A stretch of DNA of 64,000 bases from Bacteroides finegoldii DSM 17565 (GCF_000156195.1 NZ_GG688318.1:281289-345288), one strand, 5' to 3'; numbered from the stretch's first letter, positions 54,743-63,885 are shown. The notes: generated by a model from the letters alone, not told the origin. Numbers and translations are program-made.

Positions 54743-55742
54743 CAAGTTGTCCGACATTGACAGAATTTACGTCAATGGCGGGCTTCTTTTCAAAAAAGCA
54801 GTATGCCGCGATAGCCGACAAGGAGTTGGCTATAAAGTTATTGAATGAACGATGTCTGAAGTGTTCTATCTGCGCAATGTTCTTCAATTCGTCATTGACC
54901 ATTTCGATCAGGGCTCTTTTTCTGAGCAAAATCTTGTCGGCAATACTCATCAGTGAGTTACTCATATTATTTTTAACTTTAGTGACAAGCTGTATGCCAT
55001 TCAGGAAAAGATTTTCAAACAGAGCCTGACCTATATATCCCTTGTCTGCACATAGTTTTCCTTTGATGTTTTCCAGAAACTTACCTTGCTTCAACGGTTC
55101 CCGGTCATCCACGTTTCCAGGCGTGAACATGAAATTGAGGATCTCTCCCTTGTCATTGATTATCAGATGCAGCTTGAATCCGAAGAACCATCATTGAACA
55201 TCTTCCACGCTCGGCAAGCCCTTCAAATGTCTTATGAATAAGGATTCTTTGGTTACGACATATACGTAAGGAAGTGGAGCCAACGAAACTGATGCCGGTA
55301 CAGGTTCCCAGCAGGACTTTTTTGATGAAGATAGTCATGGGAAGCAATACTTCCTTCTCCAGTTCCACAAAACGGTTATAAGAAACCTGACGCGGAAAAA
55401 GGCGTTTCATGTTTACAGACATATTCCTTATAGTAATGCTTGAAACAGCGGAAACCACCGGAGTGAAACAGGATTAGAATAACCATAATCTCTGCATCAC
55501 TTATATGGTTGGGGTTGTTACGATGATTGGTCTTCTTATCCTTAATCATATATTTTTCCTGTTGAAATGTAAATTCCTTGCAAAAATCATCGGCCATACA
55601 ATAAATCTCTGTAACTTTAGACTCTGGAAACATAGCGGTAATCGTTTAAATGTTATAATTGGACACTATAAATTTAAGGACTTTATCGCTATGTTTCTAA
55701 TTATCAGAAAAATATATTTATTCTTATTTCGAATTCACGTTA
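54711..55742 (-). mobile_element. Defective IS982-family insertion sequence
   Basis: The ends are inverted copies of TAACGTGnnTTCGAAATAA (54711-54729 and 55724-55742; 17 of 19 match). About 1.03 kb with one transposase gene on the minus strand, broken in three frames. The right end lies 7 bp before the ATG of a lipoprotein gene; the left end interrupts the recombinase remnant. No target duplication is visible. Confidence 0.8.
54732..55633 (-). pseudogene. IS982 transposase, two frameshifts
   Basis: DDE transposase of about 300 residues in three pieces. 55376-55633 is the N-terminus (SDAEIMVILILFHSGGFRCFKHYYKEYV). 55153-55458 is the middle (RLFPRQVSYNRFVELEKEV..GTCTGISFVGSTSLRICRNQRI, the first Asp region, normally DSTSL, here altered to GSTSL). 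54732-55130 is the C-terminus (LCADKGYIGQALFENLF, then KRALIEMVNDELKNIAQIEHFRHRSFNNFIANSLSAIAAYCFF, with the last Glu). Two frameshifts and the changed catalytic Asp make it inactive. Confidence 0.85.
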
Positions 55743-55749
55743 GATTAAA

Positions 55750-56271
55750 ATGAAAACACTAAGATTTATTGGTATGGCAGTAGTAGCCATTATTATGAGT
55801 TTGAACTTTGCAGCTTGTAGCGATGATGATGAAGACATTGATGTAAGCCAGTTAGAGGGAACTTGGGGATTGGTGCGTAGTGCAGGATGGGAACTTTGCA
55901 GCGAAGAAACTGAAAAAGATGAATGGGACGATTCTTATAACCCCTATAATCCTGACGAGGATTGTAGTAAATTGGTTATCAAGAAATTGGAAGATAATAA
56001 ATATTCTGTGACTGGACATGATTACTCGTATTCACAATGGAAGCCTGACCGTGGTAGTCAAATAATGTCGTTGAATGGAAATACTTTAGTTATAACTCAA
56101 ACTGATGGTGAATTTGGACACTTTGATTATGGAAATCCAATAATTGAAGTTTTAACTTCTGATAAAATGATATTACATATCAAATATGATAATGTACAAA
56201 CTGACCCTGAATTTGAACCTGAACACCGTCATAGTGGAGACTTTACAGAAACATTTACCAGAATGGAATAA
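55750..56271 (+). CDS. Surface lipoprotein with lipocalin-like domain, copy 1
   Basis: The 173 residues have a lipoprotein signal ending LNFAACSDDDED: the lipidated Cys followed by Ser-Asp-Asp-Asp, the export signal that puts Bacteroides lipoproteins on the cell surface. The domain begins DVSQLEGTWGLVRSAGWE, typical of lipocalin-like small proteins. It is a paralogue of the gene at 56626, with about 40 percent identity by eye in the first half. The IS982 end lies 7 bp before its ATG, so its native promoter is lost. A hairpin follows. Function is unknown. Confidence 0.82.
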   Translation: MKTLRFIGMAVVAIIMSLNFAACSDDDEDIDVSQLEGTWGLVRSAGWELCSEETEKDEWDDSYNPYNPDEDCSKLVIKKLEDNKYSVTGHDYSYSQWKPDRGSQIMSLNGNTLVITQTDGEFGHFDYGNPIIEVLTSDKMILHIKYDNVQTDPEFEPEHRHSGDFTETFTRME

Positions 56272-56290
56272 ACACCTATTATTAATCAAT

Positions 56291-56332
56291 AAAGGTAGCA
56301 TTTGAAGTAATACTCACTTGCTGCCTTTTAGT
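56291..56332 (+). terminator. Terminator of lipoprotein copy 1
   Basis: AAAGGTAGCA (56291) pairs with TGCTGCCTTT (to 56329) around a 20-nt loop, followed by TAGTTTCC. Its loop text ATTTGAAGTAATACTCACTTGCT closely resembles the sequence after copy 2, so the terminator was part of the duplication. Confidence 0.65.
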
Positions 56333-56557
56333 TTCCATTTTAGTTAACCTAACTCTTTTTTGTTCTTAACTAGTACTCTTATCCTTTGATAAGAAAGGAA
56401 ATTAATTATGAATCTTTTAGGATTTCCTTCATGTGATAGAAGTATTATATTGCAATTATATTCCATTTAAACGTAGTTTCTCTACAGATGAACCTGATTT
56501 TAGTCAGGTTTAGTTATAAAATATATAATTTTATTTTTATGCGCTAATATTGTTGTT
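56333..56557. other. Intergenic stretch with no gene
   Basis: Between the two lipoprotein genes lies about 350 bp in total. Apart from the copy-1 terminator and the copy-2 promoter I see only AT-rich sequence with no convincing open frame. Confidence 0.6.
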
Positions 56558-56565
56558 TATATTTG
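56558..56565 (+). promoter_or_regulatory. -7 box of lipoprotein copy 2
   Basis: TATATTTG matches TAnnTTTG, with a T-rich -33 region (TATTTTTATG) about 19 bp upstream. Leader of about 55 nt. Copy 1 has no equivalent, since the IS removed it. Confidence 0.6.
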
Positions 56566-56625
56566 CAGTAAAATACTTTAATAAAACAGATTTTATTTAT
56601 TAACATATTAATTTATCAAACCGAA

Positions 56626-57087
56626 ATGAAAACATTAAGATTAATTGGAATGGCTATCGTAGCCATAGTAATGAGTGTGAATTTTACAGCTTGTAGTGAC
56701 GATGACGATGACATTGACATCGCTCAACTGGAAGGTACTTGGGGATTAGTGCGTGACGAAGGTTATGAGTACTATGAAGGTGAAAAAGAAAGTTGGAATG
56801 ATAGCTATGACCCAGCCAATCCAACAGAGGATTGTGAAAAGATAGTTATTTCAAAGGTAGCCGATAATACTTATTCTTTTGCTTCTTCTTATTACTATGG
56901 TAACCAATGGCATACAGGTGATACTGGAAAATTCACTTTAGATGGTAATAAGCTAATTCCTGTTGATGGTGATGCTGGTGAGTTTACAGAATTGGTCGTA
57001 GCTAATTCAAATGAATTGGTTATTGAGACTAAAGGTACGGATGAAGACGGAGAGTATTATAATAAAATGACATATAAACGTATGTAA
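56626..57087 (+). CDS. Surface lipoprotein with lipocalin-like domain, copy 2
   Basis: The 153 residues are parallel to copy 1: signal MKTLRLIGMAIVAIVMSVNFTACSDDDDD with lipid Cys and an acidic surface-export signal, then DIAQLEGTWGLVRDEGYEYYEGE.. and DCEKIVISKVADNTYSF. It ends with a beta-strand region (LVIETKGTDEDGEYYNKMTYKRM). Unlike copy 1 it keeps its own promoter. Function is unknown; small lipocalin-like lipoproteins of Bacteroides may bind ligands or inhibitors. Confidence 0.85.
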   Translation: MKTLRLIGMAIVAIVMSVNFTACSDDDDDIDIAQLEGTWGLVRDEGYEYYEGEKESWNDSYDPANPTEDCEKIVISKVADNTYSFASSYYYGNQWHTGDTGKFTLDGNKLIPVDGDAGEFTELVVANSNELVIETKGTDEDGEYYNKMTYKRM

Positions 57088-57094
57088 TAAATAA

Positions 57095-57135
57095 TAAAAG
57101 AACAGTATTTGAAGAAATTCATTTGCTGTTTTTTT
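57095..57135 (+). terminator. Hairpin after lipoprotein copy 2
   Basis: AACAG (57101) and CTGTT (near 57126) bracket a loop similar to that after copy 1 and are followed by TTTTTTT. The stem is short but the T-run is strong. Confidence 0.55.
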
Positions 57136-57138
57136 AAT

Positions 57139-57312
57139 TCACTTCCTTCTCTTCTTAACCAGTCTATGCTTATCCTTCTTAGCTGAATTTGAGAATAGTT
57201 GTTCTAACATCTCCCTTGTAATAGGTAAGTATGTGACCTCTGTTAATCTAGTTTCTTTAATCTCTTGTGGTAAATAATGAATTGTGTTAGTCTTCTTTGG
57301 TGCTACTTGCAT
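57139..57312 (-). CDS. Possible small basic protein, 57 aa
   Basis: A minus-strand frame from ATG (57312) to TGA encodes MQVAPKKTNTIHYLPQEIKE.. with a Lys/Arg-rich end (KKDKHRLVKKRRK). It has protein-like composition and even codon use, and a TACCTTTG box (57356-57363, minus) lies about 45 bp upstream. No family is recognised. It may be a small accessory-DNA protein or chance. Confidence 0.4.
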   Translation of the reverse strand: MQVAPKKTNTIHYLPQEIKETRLTEVTYLPITREMLEQLFSNSAKKDKHRLVKKRRK

Positions 57313-57590
57313 ATTTGTGTGGAAATAAATAGGTTGGTAATTGATTTATCTATGGCAAAGGTACTGATAAGAATCAGGCAAATCTAATACAAGATATACA
57401 TTCTGGATTATTGGAATATATGTGCGGAACGGGAAAGACAAGGTAGTAGATAGCAACGACGAAATGGAATTATTGCTTCTATAAGCAGAATAATGGATAA
57501 TGATGTACATAAACAAAAGGAAGTCCCGAAGCAAAGAATTATGCATAGTATTATAAAGATATACTTGACTTAGCCAATAATTAATTGAAT
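57313..57590. other. Intergenic stretch without a supported gene
   Basis: Apart from the promoter-like box for the 57-aa frame, this 280-bp stretch shows no convincing gene. A 66-codon minus frame here has no recognisable features. Confidence 0.5.
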
Positions 57591-57593
57591 TTG

Positions 57594-57633
57594 AAAAGCC
57601 AGTTATCGAAATTGATAGCTGGCTTTTTTTATC
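57594..57633. terminator. Terminator-like hairpin
   Basis: AAAAGCCAGTTATC pairs with GATAGCTGGCTTTT around an 8-nt loop and continues into TTTT. It stands just before the 43-bp inverted repeat and downstream of no clear plus-strand gene; it may be left from a lost gene. Confidence 0.6.
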
Positions 57634-57730
57634 TACAAAGGGATATTCCTAAAATAATAAAATTTAAGGCAACTAATTCATTGCGAGTTAGTTGCCTTAA
57701 ATTTTATTATTTTAGGAATATCCCTTTGTA
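57634..57730. repeat. Perfect 43-bp inverted repeat
   Basis: The arms 57634-57676 and 57688-57730 are exact reverse complements over all 43 bases, with an 11-base loop. Each arm runs TACAAAGGGATATTCC, AAAATAATAAAATTTAAG, GCAACTAA. A near copy of one arm plus the loop recurs at 63886-63950. It lies 86 bp after the recQ stop (minus) and could end its transcript, but such perfection suggests a recent inversion-duplication or a mobile hairpin. Confidence 0.9.
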
Positions 57731-57815
57731 AATTACTGATAAACAGTACCCAATCTAAATATACGTTTTTTATTCAAAACCGCATACCTACACGCCTATT
57801 TTTTTCGCTTTTTTT

Positions 57816-59996
57816 TTAATTAGCCATTTCAGAGATGAACTTAATACGTACCAAACGGACTTCCTCTTCCGTGAAGTCATCGCCCAGTTCATCAAGCGCA
57901 TCATCAATCTTATCCGTAGTAGATTCCTTGAAGTAATCGTAGATATCGAGCATATGGTCTTCGTCCATGATCTCTTCCAGGAAATAATCGATATTCAGTT
58001 TCGTTCCCGAATAAACAATCGCTTCCACTTCATCCAGCAATTCGCCGAACTCAATTCCTTTAGAAAGAGCGATATCATCCAACGCCACTTTACGGTCGAT
58101 AGCCTGAATGATAGACACCTTCATCTTTGATTTATTGGCAACCGTACGTACACGTAAATCTTCGGGACGTTCTATCTCATTCTCTTCACAGTGACGCTTG
58201 ATCAGTTTACAGAACTCCTCACCATAACGTTTTGCCTTTCCGGCACCCACACCGGGAATGTTCTGCAACTCATCCAATGTTACCGGATAGATAGTAGCCA
58301 TCGCTTCCAAAGACGGATCCTGGAATATCACATAGGGCGGAACTTCCAGTTTTTTCGAGAGCTTCTTCCGCAAATCTTTCAACATTGAATAAAGAGCCGG
58401 ATCCACCGCACAAGAGCCACCGCCACGTGCCGGTGCTTCCTCTTCAGTCTCTTCAAAGTCGTTATCTTCAGTAATCTTGAATGATTTCGGCTTCTTCAGA
58501 AATTTGTGTCCCTCTTCCGTTACCTTCAGAAGTCCATAATGTTCCACGTCTTTGCTCAAGTAACCTCCAATCAACGCCTGACGGATCACCGCATTCCACG
58601 TCTTATCCTCTTCGCCCATACCGGAACCGAACACCTCCAGGTCTTCATGCAAATGAGCCTGCACTTCTGAAGTTTCTCTACCTTGTAGTATGTCTATAAT
58701 ATAATCTGCTTTAAAATTTTCTTTCACCGCGATAATCGCTTCAATCACGGTACACAATAAATCTTGAGCCTCCACTTGTTTTTTAGGGTTTAAACAGTTG
58801 TCACAATTTCCACAATTTTCTTCCGTGTACTCCTCACCAAAATAATGTAGTAATGTCTTGCGTCGGCATACGGAAGATTCGGCATAAGCAGCGGTTTCCA
58901 ACAGAAGCTGCTTGCCAATTTCCTGTTCTGCCACAGGTTTGCCTTGCATGAACTTTTCCAGTTTCTGCAAGTCTTTGTTTGTATAAAAGGTTATGCACTG
59001 GCCTTCTCCGCCATCTCTACCGGCACGTCCGGTTTCCTGATAATACCCTTCCAGACTCTTCGGAATATCGTAGTGAATCACAAACCTTACATCCGGTTTG
59101 TCTATTCCCATACCAAATGCGATAGTCGCCACAATAACGTCTACCTTTTCCATCAGAAAGTCATCCTGATTCTTGGTTCTCGTCACCGAGTCCATCCCTG
59201 CATGATAGGGGCGCGCATTGATACCGTTTGCTTGCAGGATTTCAGCAAGTTCTTCCACTCTTTTCCGGCTCAGGCAATAGATGATACCCGATTTCTCCGG
59301 ATTGTTCTTGATAAACTTGATTATATCCCTGTCGATATTAGCGGTCTTCGCACGTACCTCATAATACAAGTTCGGACGGTTGAACGAGGATTTAAAGACT
59401 TGTGCATCTACCATCCCCAGATTCTTCTGGATATCATGTTGTACCTTCGGTGTTGCCGTTGCTGTAAGCGCAATCAGCGGCGCCTTTCCTATTTCATTGA
59501 TAATCGGACGAATTCGTCGGTATTCAGGTCGGAAGTCATGTCCCCATTCCGAAATGCAGTGGGCTTCGTCCACCGCATAGAACGAGATCTTCACCGAACG
59601 CAAAAATTCCACGTTTTCCTCCTTTGTCAGTGACTCAGGTGCCACATATAGTAATTTTGTTTTTCCGGCAAGGATGTCAGACCTCACTTGTTCTATCGCG
59701 CCTTTATTCAATGAAGAATTGATGAAATGGGCGATGCCATCCTCTTCACTGAAATTACGCATTGCATCCACCTGGTTTTTCATCAACGCAATAAGCGGAG
59801 AAATTACAATTGCCGTACCTTCCATCAAGAGCGAAGGTAACTGATAGCATAAAGATTTCCCGCCACCGGTAGGCATCAGTACAAAGGTATCTTTGCCACT
59901 AAGCAAATTCTGAATGATTGCTTCCTGGTTTCCCTTGAACTTATTAAATCCGAAATACTTTTTCAGTTCATCTGTTAAATTAATCTTCCCTGCCAT
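57816..59996 (-). CDS. recQ: ATP-dependent DNA helicase RecQ
   Basis: 3'-5' helicase for recombination and fork repair. The 726 residues have Walker A FVLMPTGGGKSLCYQLPSL (about 38-56), the DEAH box VDEAHCISEWGHDFRP, ATATPKVQHDI, and motifs in GIIYCLSRKRVEELAE and QETGRAGRDGGEG. The RQC zinc-binding cysteines follow (CRRKTLLHYFG..NCGNCDNC), then a winged helix, one HRDC domain (ISVIFQDPSL-like VIFQDPSLEAMA..IPGVGAGKAKRYGEEF), and a C-terminal extension of about 100 acidic residues. It lies about 170 bp after clpX. Confidence 0.96.
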   Translation of the reverse strand: MAGKINLTDELKKYFGFNKFKGNQEAIIQNLLSGKDTFVLMPTGGGKSLCYQLPSLLMEGTAIVISPLIALMKNQVDAMRNFSEEDGIAHFINSSLNKGAIEQVRSDILAGKTKLLYVAPESLTKEENVEFLRSVKISFYAVDEAHCISEWGHDFRPEYRRIRPIINEIGKAPLIALTATATPKVQHDIQKNLGMVDAQVFKSSFNRPNLYYEVRAKTANIDRDIIKFIKNNPEKSGIIYCLSRKRVEELAEILQANGINARPYHAGMDSVTRTKNQDDFLMEKVDVIVATIAFGMGIDKPDVRFVIHYDIPKSLEGYYQETGRAGRDGGEGQCITFYTNKDLQKLEKFMQGKPVAEQEIGKQLLLETAAYAESSVCRRKTLLHYFGEEYTEENCGNCDNCLNPKKQVEAQDLLCTVIEAIIAVKENFKADYIIDILQGRETSEVQAHLHEDLEVFGSGMGEEDKTWNAVIRQALIGGYLSKDVEHYGLLKVTEEGHKFLKKPKSFKITEDNDFEETEEEAPARGGGSCAVDPALYSMLKDLRKKLSKKLEVPPYVIFQDPSLEAMATIYPVTLDELQNIPGVGAGKAKRYGEEFCKLIKRHCEENEIERPEDLRVRTVANKSKMKVSIIQAIDRKVALDDIALSKGIEFGELLDEVEAIVYSGTKLNIDYFLEEIMDEDHMLDIYDYFKESTTDKIDDALDELGDDFTEEEVRLVRIKFISEMAN

Positions 59997-60165
59997 CTTA
60001 ACTTAGGTTGTTTTATTCAGTTCATGGTTTAACTTCAAGTAAACCTCTCTTTTTCAAGAGAGCCAAACAAAGTTATAAACAACTTCGTAATTACCAAGCA
60101 AAAAGTGACTAATATTTTCAAGAAAAAACAGAAACAATCAATTCCAGTTACCTTACGTTCTGATT

Positions 60166-61410
60166 TTAAGCCGTTTGCAATCGTGCCATATTCGCTTTTT
60201 CCAGTTGGCTTTTTGCATATTCCAGCGTCACCTCATACGTTTTCTTGTTCTCTGAAGGGATTTCAAACATGACATCCATCATGATTGTTTCCACAATAGA
60301 GCGCAATCCGCGGGCACCCAACTTATATTCCACAGCCTTGTCGACGATATACTCGAAAACAGACTTCTCGAATGTAAGTTTAATACCATCCATCTCAAAC
60401 AACTTGATATACTGTTTGATGATTGAGTTCTTGGGTTCGGTAAGTATAGCACGAAGCGCATCGCGATCCAACGGATTCAGATAAGTCAGCACTGGAAGAC
60501 GTCCGATAATTTCGGGAATCAGCCCGAATGACTTCAAATCCTGAGGAGCGATATATTGCATCATGTTGTTCCTATCTACCGTCGCTGTTTTTTGTGAAGC
60601 CGTATAACCTACGACGTGCGTATTCAACCGTTGAGCGATTTTCTTCTCAATACCGTCAAAAGCACCGCCGCAGATAAAGAGGATATTCTTGGTATTTACC
60701 GGAATCATCTTCTGGTCGGGATGCTTACGACCTCCCTGAGGAGGGACATTCACCACCGAACCCTCAAGCAATTTCAGCAATCCCTGCTGTACACCTTCAC
60801 CACTCACATCGCGAGTAATAGAAGGGTTATCCCCTTTACGGGCTATCTTGTCAATCTCATCGATAAACACGATCCCCTGTTCCGCTTCGGGTACATTATA
60901 ATCTGCCACCTGAAGCAGACGGGTTAAAATACTTTCAATATCTTCGCCCACATAACCGGCTTCCGTCAATACCGTAGCATCCACAATCGTAAACGGCACG
61001 TGCAACAACTTGGCAATGGTACGTGCCAGCAACGTCTTTCCTGTTCCTGTACTACCCACCATAATGATATTAGATTTTTCAATCTCCACATCATCACCAC
61101 TATCTTTCTGTAGCAGGCGCTTATAATGATTGTAGACCGACACGGAAAGGAAACGCTTCGCGTCATCCTGTCCAATCACATACTGGTCGAGGAATTTCTT
61201 GATTTCTACCGGTTTGGGGAGTTCTTTTAAATTAAGTTTGGTAGCTCCGGCACTTTTTTTACTCTCTCCCAAAGCCTCCTGAGTTATCTCGTAAGCCTGA
61301 GTAGCGCAACTGTCGCAGATGTAGCCATTCATCCCGGTAATCAGGAATCCGACTTCATTCTCCGACCTGCCGCAAAAGCTACATCTTTTCTTTGTCTTTG
61401 AATCAGCCAT
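60166..61410 (-). CDS. clpX: ATP-dependent Clp protease ATP-binding subunit ClpX
   Basis: AAA+ unfoldase that feeds proteins to ClpP. The 414 residues have the N-terminal C4 zinc domain ([28 protein letters not shown]), Walker A in [15 protein letters not shown], the pore loop with YVGEDIES, Walker [12 protein letters not shown] and the sensor [19 protein letters not shown]. The start lies 2 bp after clpP, so the two are cotranscribed. Confidence 0.97.
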   Translation of the reverse strand: MADSKTKKRCSFCGRSENEVGFLITGMNGYICDSCATQAYEITQEALGESKKSAGATKLNLKELPKPVEIKKFLDQYVIGQDDAKRFLSVSVYNHYKRLLQKDSGDDVEIEKSNIIMVGSTGTGKTLLARTIAKLLHVPFTIVDATVLTEAGYVGEDIESILTRLLQVADYNVPEAEQGIVFIDEIDKIARKGDNPSITRDVSGEGVQQGLLKLLEGSVVNVPPQGGRKHPDQKMIPVNTKNILFICGGAFDGIEKKIAQRLNTHVVGYTASQKTATVDRNNMMQYIAPQDLKSFGLIPEIIGRLPVLTYLNPLDRDALRAILTEPKNSIIKQYIKLFEMDGIKLTFEKSVFEYIVDKAVEYKLGARGLRSIVETIMMDVMFEIPSENKKTYEVTLEYAKSQLEKANMARLQTA

Positions 61411-61412
61411 TT

Positions 61413-62075
61413 CTATTTCTTAATCAATACCTCATCAATCATACCGTATTCTTTCGCTTCCTGAGCTGTCATCCAGTAGTCACGGTCTGAGTCCGCCCAT
61501 ACTTTATCGAAATCAGTATGCGAATGATCGGCGATGATCGTATAAAGTTCCTTCTTCAATTTCTGAATTTCACGAGCTGTGATTTCAATGTCCGAAGCCT
61601 GTCCCTGTGCGCCTCCCATCGGTTGATGAATCATCACGCGTGAATGGGGCAACGCAGAACGCTTGCCTTCGGCACCAGCTACCAGCAATACAGCTGCCAT
61701 TGAAGCCGCCATACCCGTACAAATCGTAGCGACATCGCTTGAAATAAACTGCATGGTATCATAAATACCTAATCCGGCATATACACTTCCACCCGGTGAA
61801 TTGATATAAATTGAAATATCCTTGCCCGGATCAACGGAATCCAAATACAGCAACTGTGCCTGAAGCGTATTGGCTGTATAATCATCCACTTGTGTACCTA
61901 AGAAAATGATTCGGTCCATCATCAAACGGGAGAAAACGTCGAGTTGAGTTACATTCAACTGTCTCTCCTCCAGAATATAAGGATTCAAATACCCGGCCTG
62001 CGATTTAATCACATCATCCAATACCATGCCATTCATTCCTAAATGCTTGGTTGCGTATTTTCTAAAATCATCCAT
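61413..62075 (-). CDS. clpP: ATP-dependent Clp protease proteolytic subunit
   Basis: Serine protease of the ClpXP complex. The 220 residues contain the catalytic Ser in CTGMAASMAAVLL, His in HSRVMIHQPMGG, and the Asp in the DRDYWMTAQEAKEYGMIDEVL region. A short N-terminal extension (about 20 residues) precedes the conserved NPYILEERQLNVTQLDVFSRLMMDRIIFLG. It is located between tig and clpX, as is usual. Confidence 0.96.
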   Translation of the reverse strand: MDDFRKYATKHLGMNGMVLDDVIKSQAGYLNPYILEERQLNVTQLDVFSRLMMDRIIFLGTQVDDYTANTLQAQLLYLDSVDPGKDISIYINSPGGSVYAGLGIYDTMQFISSDVATICTGMAASMAAVLLVAGAEGKRSALPHSRVMIHQPMGGAQGQASDIEITAREIQKLKKELYTIIADHSHTDFDKVWADSDRDYWMTAQEAKEYGMIDEVLIKK

Positions 62076-62145
62076 ATTAATTGTTCCTTTCTATAAATTT
62101 AAAATAAATGTAAGCGCAAAGAAACGAAAAAGAATACAGAGACAC

Positions 62146-62188
62146 AAAAAAACACAGAGTTATAATTCTATAAAAACTCTGTGTTTCT
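62146..62188 (-). terminator. Terminator after tig
   Basis: AAACACAGAGTT (about 62149-62160) pairs with AACTCTGTGTTT (to about 62187). On the minus strand the second arm is followed by TTTTTTTGTG. It lies 30 bp beyond the tig stop and before clpP. Confidence 0.7.
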
Positions 62189-62217
62189 GTGACTTTATGT
62201 TCGGTTCAACCGAATGA

Positions 62218-63573
62218 TTATTCAAACATCTTATTGAATTCTTCGATAGAAACGCTCTTGTTTTCTAAAGTTACTTGTGCTTTCAAGGCAGCAGCCAACT
62301 TCACTTCCACAACGCGGCTCACCAGGTTGTTTACGGTTTCTTTCTTCTTCAACATCTCCTGTACGTAGTTGTCGAGTACATCATCAGGAACAGACAACAT
62401 GCCATATTGGGCGAACTGTGCCTTCGTTGTGTCTTTTGCCACTTTCAGAACATCTTCCTGCTCTACCTTGATATCGTTAGCCTCTACCAACTGTTCCTTA
62501 ATCAAATGCCAAGTCAACTCCTCAATGCTCTTATCATAGTTCTCAGCAACATATTCTTCTCCCTTTTCTTCGTTGTTCAACAACATGATGCGTTTCAGCA
62601 GTGCATCCGGGAATTCCAGCTTACCCACTTTCTCCATCATCATCTTGCGAACATCGATCAAGAACTTATAATCGCTGTCAGCTACAAATCTTGCTGCGAT
62701 TTCTTCCTTAATCTTAGCACGGAATTCTTCTTCTGTCTTCACAACACCTTCACCGAAAGCCTGATCGAACAATTCCTGATTCAATTCACCGGCAACAAAG
62801 CGAGTGATTTCTTCTACCTGGAAGCTGAAGTTGGATTTCACATCCTTAGCAATATTCTTGTCGATTTTCAGCAAAGAACCCAATTCCGTCTCGTTTCCGT
62901 CAAAAGCAACGTTCGGATTGAATACCAATACATCGTTTACTTTTGCATTAGCGAAGATAGCTTTCTGTTCGTCATTCTTCATATAAGAAGGCATCATAAC
63001 CGCACCTTCTACCTGAATGCCGCCTTCTTTCGTATTGCCTTCTTCGTCCAACTGAGCCAACAGACCTTTCAGCATATCATTATCCTGATAAGTATCTACT
63101 GTATCGTATTTACCGGTGCGTTGAGTATACATCTTCACCTGGTTGTCGATCATCTCGTCAGATACTTCAATCGTATAATAATCTACCTTATCCTTATCAC
63201 TTACTTCTGCCTTGAATTCAGGTGCCAAAGCAATGTCGAACACGAAATCGAATTCATCCATTGTATCAAAATCAATATTCTGTTGCTTTTCTTCGTTAGG
63301 CAACGGTTCACCCAACATATTCACCTTATTTTCTCTGATATAATTGTAAATAGCCTCTTGCAGTGCCTTATTCACTACCTCGGCAATTACAGACTTGCCA
63401 TACATCTTTTTAACAAGACTTGCAGGAACCATACCTTTACGGAATCCCGGCATATCTACCTTTTGGCGGAGCGTTTTCAACTCTTTGTCTACTTTCTCCT
63501 GATAGTCGGCTTTCTCAAGCTTCACAGTAAGCTCAGCGCTTACTTTGTCAATGTTTTGTAATGAAACGTTCAT
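62218..63573 (-). CDS. tig: Trigger factor
   Basis: Ribosome-bound chaperone for nascent chains. The 451 residues begin with the tail-binding domain and its signature PGFRKGMVPASLVKKMYG (about 43-60). A middle domain with VMMPSYMKNDEQKAIFANAKVNDVL is divergent from the usual PPIase domain, so isomerase activity is uncertain. The helical C-terminal domain contains IKEEIAARFVADSDYKFLIDVRKMMMEKVGKLEFPDALLKR. It heads the tig-clpP-clpX-recQ order. The promoter at 63626-63656 is a perfect match. Confidence 0.94.
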   Translation of the reverse strand: MNVSLQNIDKVSAELTVKLEKADYQEKVDKELKTLRQKVDMPGFRKGMVPASLVKKMYGKSVIAEVVNKALQEAIYNYIRENKVNMLGEPLPNEEKQQNIDFDTMDEFDFVFDIALAPEFKAEVSDKDKVDYYTIEVSDEMIDNQVKMYTQRTGKYDTVDTYQDNDMLKGLLAQLDEEGNTKEGGIQVEGAVMMPSYMKNDEQKAIFANAKVNDVLVFNPNVAFDGNETELGSLLKIDKNIAKDVKSNFSFQVEEITRFVAGELNQELFDQAFGEGVVKTEEEFRAKIKEEIAARFVADSDYKFLIDVRKMMMEKVGKLEFPDALLKRIMLLNNEEKGEEYVAENYDKSIEELTWHLIKEQLVEANDIKVEQEDVLKVAKDTTKAQFAQYGMLSVPDDVLDNYVQEMLKKKETVNNLVSRVVEVKLAAALKAQVTLENKSVSIEEFNKMFE

Positions 63574-63625
63574 TCTGACAATTATTTATTTGATTTATAC
63601 TTTGTTCTATGCTTAAATGAGGGTG

Positions 63626-63656
63626 CAAAATTAGTGCTAATCTTTTAAATTTCAAA
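63626..63656 (-). promoter_or_regulatory. Promoter of tig
   Basis: On the minus strand TTTG (63653-63656) is 19 bp from TAATTTTG (63626-63633). The -7 box is about 53 bp before the tig ATG. Confidence 0.75.
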
Positions 63657-63885
63657 AGACATTGCAGATTTATTTCGTATCTATTTGGAATACCCGTGCA
63701 ACAATTCACTGACACAGAGGGCTTCTTTGAAACCTTCGGTATCTTTTTTTCTCATTTTTCACAAATAAAACCTACAAAAAGATGGTCAATCCAAAAATTA
63801 TGCTTTTCTTTGCTGCGGATTGATGGACCATTAGTTTCTCGATTTGATTACAAGGTTTTTACTTCCGTTCTAAAAACGCATTTGT
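63657..63885. other. Intergenic stretch without a supported gene
   Basis: A 63-codon plus frame here has no recognisable features and is not called. An imperfect inverted pair (ATGGTCAATCC near 63782 and GGATTGATGGACCAT near 63818) is present. Confidence 0.5.

Noticed and set aside
57346..57546. 66-codon minus-strand frame
   Set aside because: It overlaps the promoter-like box of the 57-residue frame and shows no features.
62275..63561. 428-codon frame on the plus strand
   Set aside because: Antisense of tig; Leu/His/Phe-rich composition typical of a mirror frame.
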